Of a stretch of DNA of 40,379 nt, positions 39,143-40,379 are shown in pieces; position 1 is the first letter of the stretch; the number at the start of each line of letters is the position of its first letter. The notes below the pieces were generated by a model. That model did not search any database and was not told where the DNA came from. It saw nothing but the letters and a program-made list of their open reading frames with translations. Source of the DNA: Deltaproteobacteria bacterium (GTDB lineage Bacteria; Bdellovibrionota; Bacteriovoracia; Bacteriovoracales; Bacteriovoracaceae). Position numbers and translations under genes: made by a program. The DNA lies in contig SMWT01000072.1 in NCBI GenBank assembly GCA_004356615.1, positions 1-40,379 of the forward strand. Direction: 5' to 3'.

Positions 39143-40379
39143 ATGATTAAATGCGTTACCATATTGCTATTATTGATGGGAAATACCTTTGCCCAAAACC
39201 TCAATATCGAAATTTATCCCATGGCAGATGTTAAAAAAATGCAGGAATTGCCATTTCTTTTTATTGCCGATAATCAATTTAACAATTTTTTGGCAGATCC
39301 TAATATAATTAGAAATACTCTTTTTGATAATTTAAATCCAGTGTCCATAAGACCACCTCAGCTTGATTTATTTGCCCCAGACCTCACATCCTTTGTACTT
39401 AATAAATATGCCAAGTCTAAATACATTATTCATTTGGGGGACGCTTTAAATATCGCCTGTCAAAATGAGTGGAAAGTTCATGTTAATAAATTTAATCCCA
39501 TCAAGTTTGGCAAGAGGGTTCATAGGGGCTGGGTGATGTTACCTGGAAATCACGACGCTTTTTATTATGGCAACACTGCGGGAAACACCTTCTTAAAAAG
39601 AGGGTTTATAAACAGATCATGGAGAGATGCCTGCAATTCAGATACCTATCCACCGGCAGGAGATGTAGAAATCAAAGATGTGGCCATGACTAAAGATATT
39701 CTTACTAAAAGATATTTTACAGAACTCCTCAAACAGGGAAAATTATTTCCAAAAGATTTTCCCCAAATAAAAGATGTCAAATGTGAAACCACCGAAAAGG
39801 CCAATCGAAATAATTTTCGGGAAAAAAGAACCAAGCTAATGGTTTGTGAGTGGAAGAGCTCAAATCCCAAAAGTTTTTTGCAGAGGATGAAATTTACCTA
39901 TCCCATCGAACAGGATATTAGAATCGCTTATAGGTCTTATATCGTTCAAGAGCTAAATATGGGAGTGGTGCCGGGAACTGATTTAAAAATCAAAGGGATA
40001 CTTCTCGATACCGTTGACTATATAAAGGCACCAAGATCTTTTGTCGGGGCCATTGGAATCATGGGGAAACTGTCTGTATTTGGTTCCTATAAAGCCGGTT
40101 TAATGGGAAATATAACAGATATTCAAGCGAGTGTGGTAAAAGATTGGCTTTTATCAGACGGGGAAGCTTCGCTGGTAATATTTATGGGGCATCATCCTTA
40201 TATAAGTCTTTCTCCCTCATCACAAAAGCATTATATGGGATTTAAAAAATTGGCCCCCAATTCTTTTTACATATCCTCTCATACCCATACGGGATTTACC
40301 ATTAATTCAGGCCCGGTAAAAGAAGTTAACGTTGGTTCCATTACCGATTATCCAAATGAATTTGTTTCCCTCTATATGA
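39143..40379 (+). CDS. Secreted calcineurin-like metallophosphoesterase (3' end beyond window)
   Basis: Translated directly; open to the edge for about 412 codons. A signal peptide (MIKCVTILLLLMGNTFAQ) is followed by metal-binding motifs spread along the sequence: LPFLFIADNQF, HLGDALN (about 93-99), LPGNHDAF (about 124-131), MGHHPY (near 350) and SHTHTG (near 380). This is the GD-GNHD-GHH-HxH set of calcineurin-type phosphoesterases, so it is an exported enzyme, probably periplasmic or outside the cell. A long insert (about 150-260) separates the second and third motif groups. The substrate is not evident. AAGGA precedes the ATG; an ATG two codons earlier is less likely. Confidence 0.9.
   Translation, partial: MIKCVTILLLLMGNTFAQNLNIEIYPMADVKKMQELPFLFIADNQFNNFLADPNIIRNTLFDNLNPVSIRPPQLDLFAPDLTSFVLNKYAKSKYIIHLGDALNIACQNEWKVHVNKFNPIKFGKRVHRGWVMLPGNHDAFYYGNTAGNTFLKRGFINRSWRDACNSDTYPPAGDVEIKDVAMTKDILTKRYFTELLKQGKLFPKDFPQIKDVKCETTEKANRNNFREKRTKLMVCEWKSSNPKSFLQRMKFTYPIEQDIRIAYRSYIVQELNMGVVPGTDLKIKGILLDTVDYIKAPRSFVGAIGIMGKLSVFGSYKAGLMGNITDIQASVVKDWLLSDGEASLVIFMGHHPYISLSPSSQKHYMGFKKLAPNSFYISSHTHTGFTINSGPVKEVNVGSITDYPNEFVSLYM

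Noticed and set aside
1-40379. CRISPR arrays, insertion sequences, prophage or attachment sites
   Set aside because: No spaced direct repeats, transposase or integrase frames, or abrupt composition changes were seen.

Overview
The window looks like a chromosomal segment of an AT-rich, Gram-negative, motile bacterium. The gene content points to the Bdellovibrionota, most likely a Bacteriovorax-type relative; this is inference from content, since no marker was searched. Supporting signs are a Tol system, a LapB-type lipopolysaccharide assembly protein, FtsEX, a MotAB stator, an FHA-GGDEF protein with the architecture of Bdellovibrio DgcB, and the gene order S6, S18, DUF2232, L9, DnaB. Genes are tightly packed and many starts overlap the preceding stop. 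No gene-free stretch exceeds about 210 bases, and I see no insertion sequence, prophage, CRISPR array, tRNA or rRNA.

Layout. 1-3071 (minus): mutL (cut by the window edge), an FHA-GGDEF diguanylate cyclase and an isovaleryl-CoA-type dehydrogenase. 3199-6380 (plus): two unrecognised proteins and rlmN. 6456-13976 (plus): a compact envelope cluster of sppA, lapB, an SH3-like secreted protein, two unknown envelope proteins and tolQ-tolR-tolA-tolB. 14184-17437: a GAF/AAA+/Fis regulator whose ATPase and sigma54-contact motifs are lost, a small basic protein and an HD phosphohydrolase. 17544-23919: ftsE-ftsX-envC-like-ctp, then xseA, an M23 lipoprotein and fluC.

23916-26433 (minus): a DEDD exonuclease with a large unknown C-terminal region, cdd and punA. 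26495-27891: a small membrane protein and a glycosyltransferase. 27953-33356: rng, a fused S6-S18 ribosomal protein, DUF2232, rplI and dnaB. 33343-40379: a PabB-like enzyme, a small orphan gene with a near-consensus promoter, motA-motB, an RluA-family pseudouridine synthase, a membrane-anchored unknown (minus), a DAHP synthase-chorismate mutase fusion (minus) and a secreted metallophosphoesterase cut by the right edge.

How the genes fit together. Two blocks handle envelope constriction: Tol links inner and outer membranes, and FtsEX with an EnvC-like factor normally controls septal peptidoglycan hydrolysis. SppA, LapB, Ctp and the M23 lipoprotein are quality-control or remodelling enzymes. 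The ribosomal block holds the most unusual item: S6 and S18, normally separate proteins that pair on the 30S platform, are encoded as one reading frame. A terminator-like hairpin lies directly upstream of its ribosome binding site, and a possible internal start could release S18 alone. A second notable control element is a 15-bp inverted repeat that buries the dnaB ribosome binding site.
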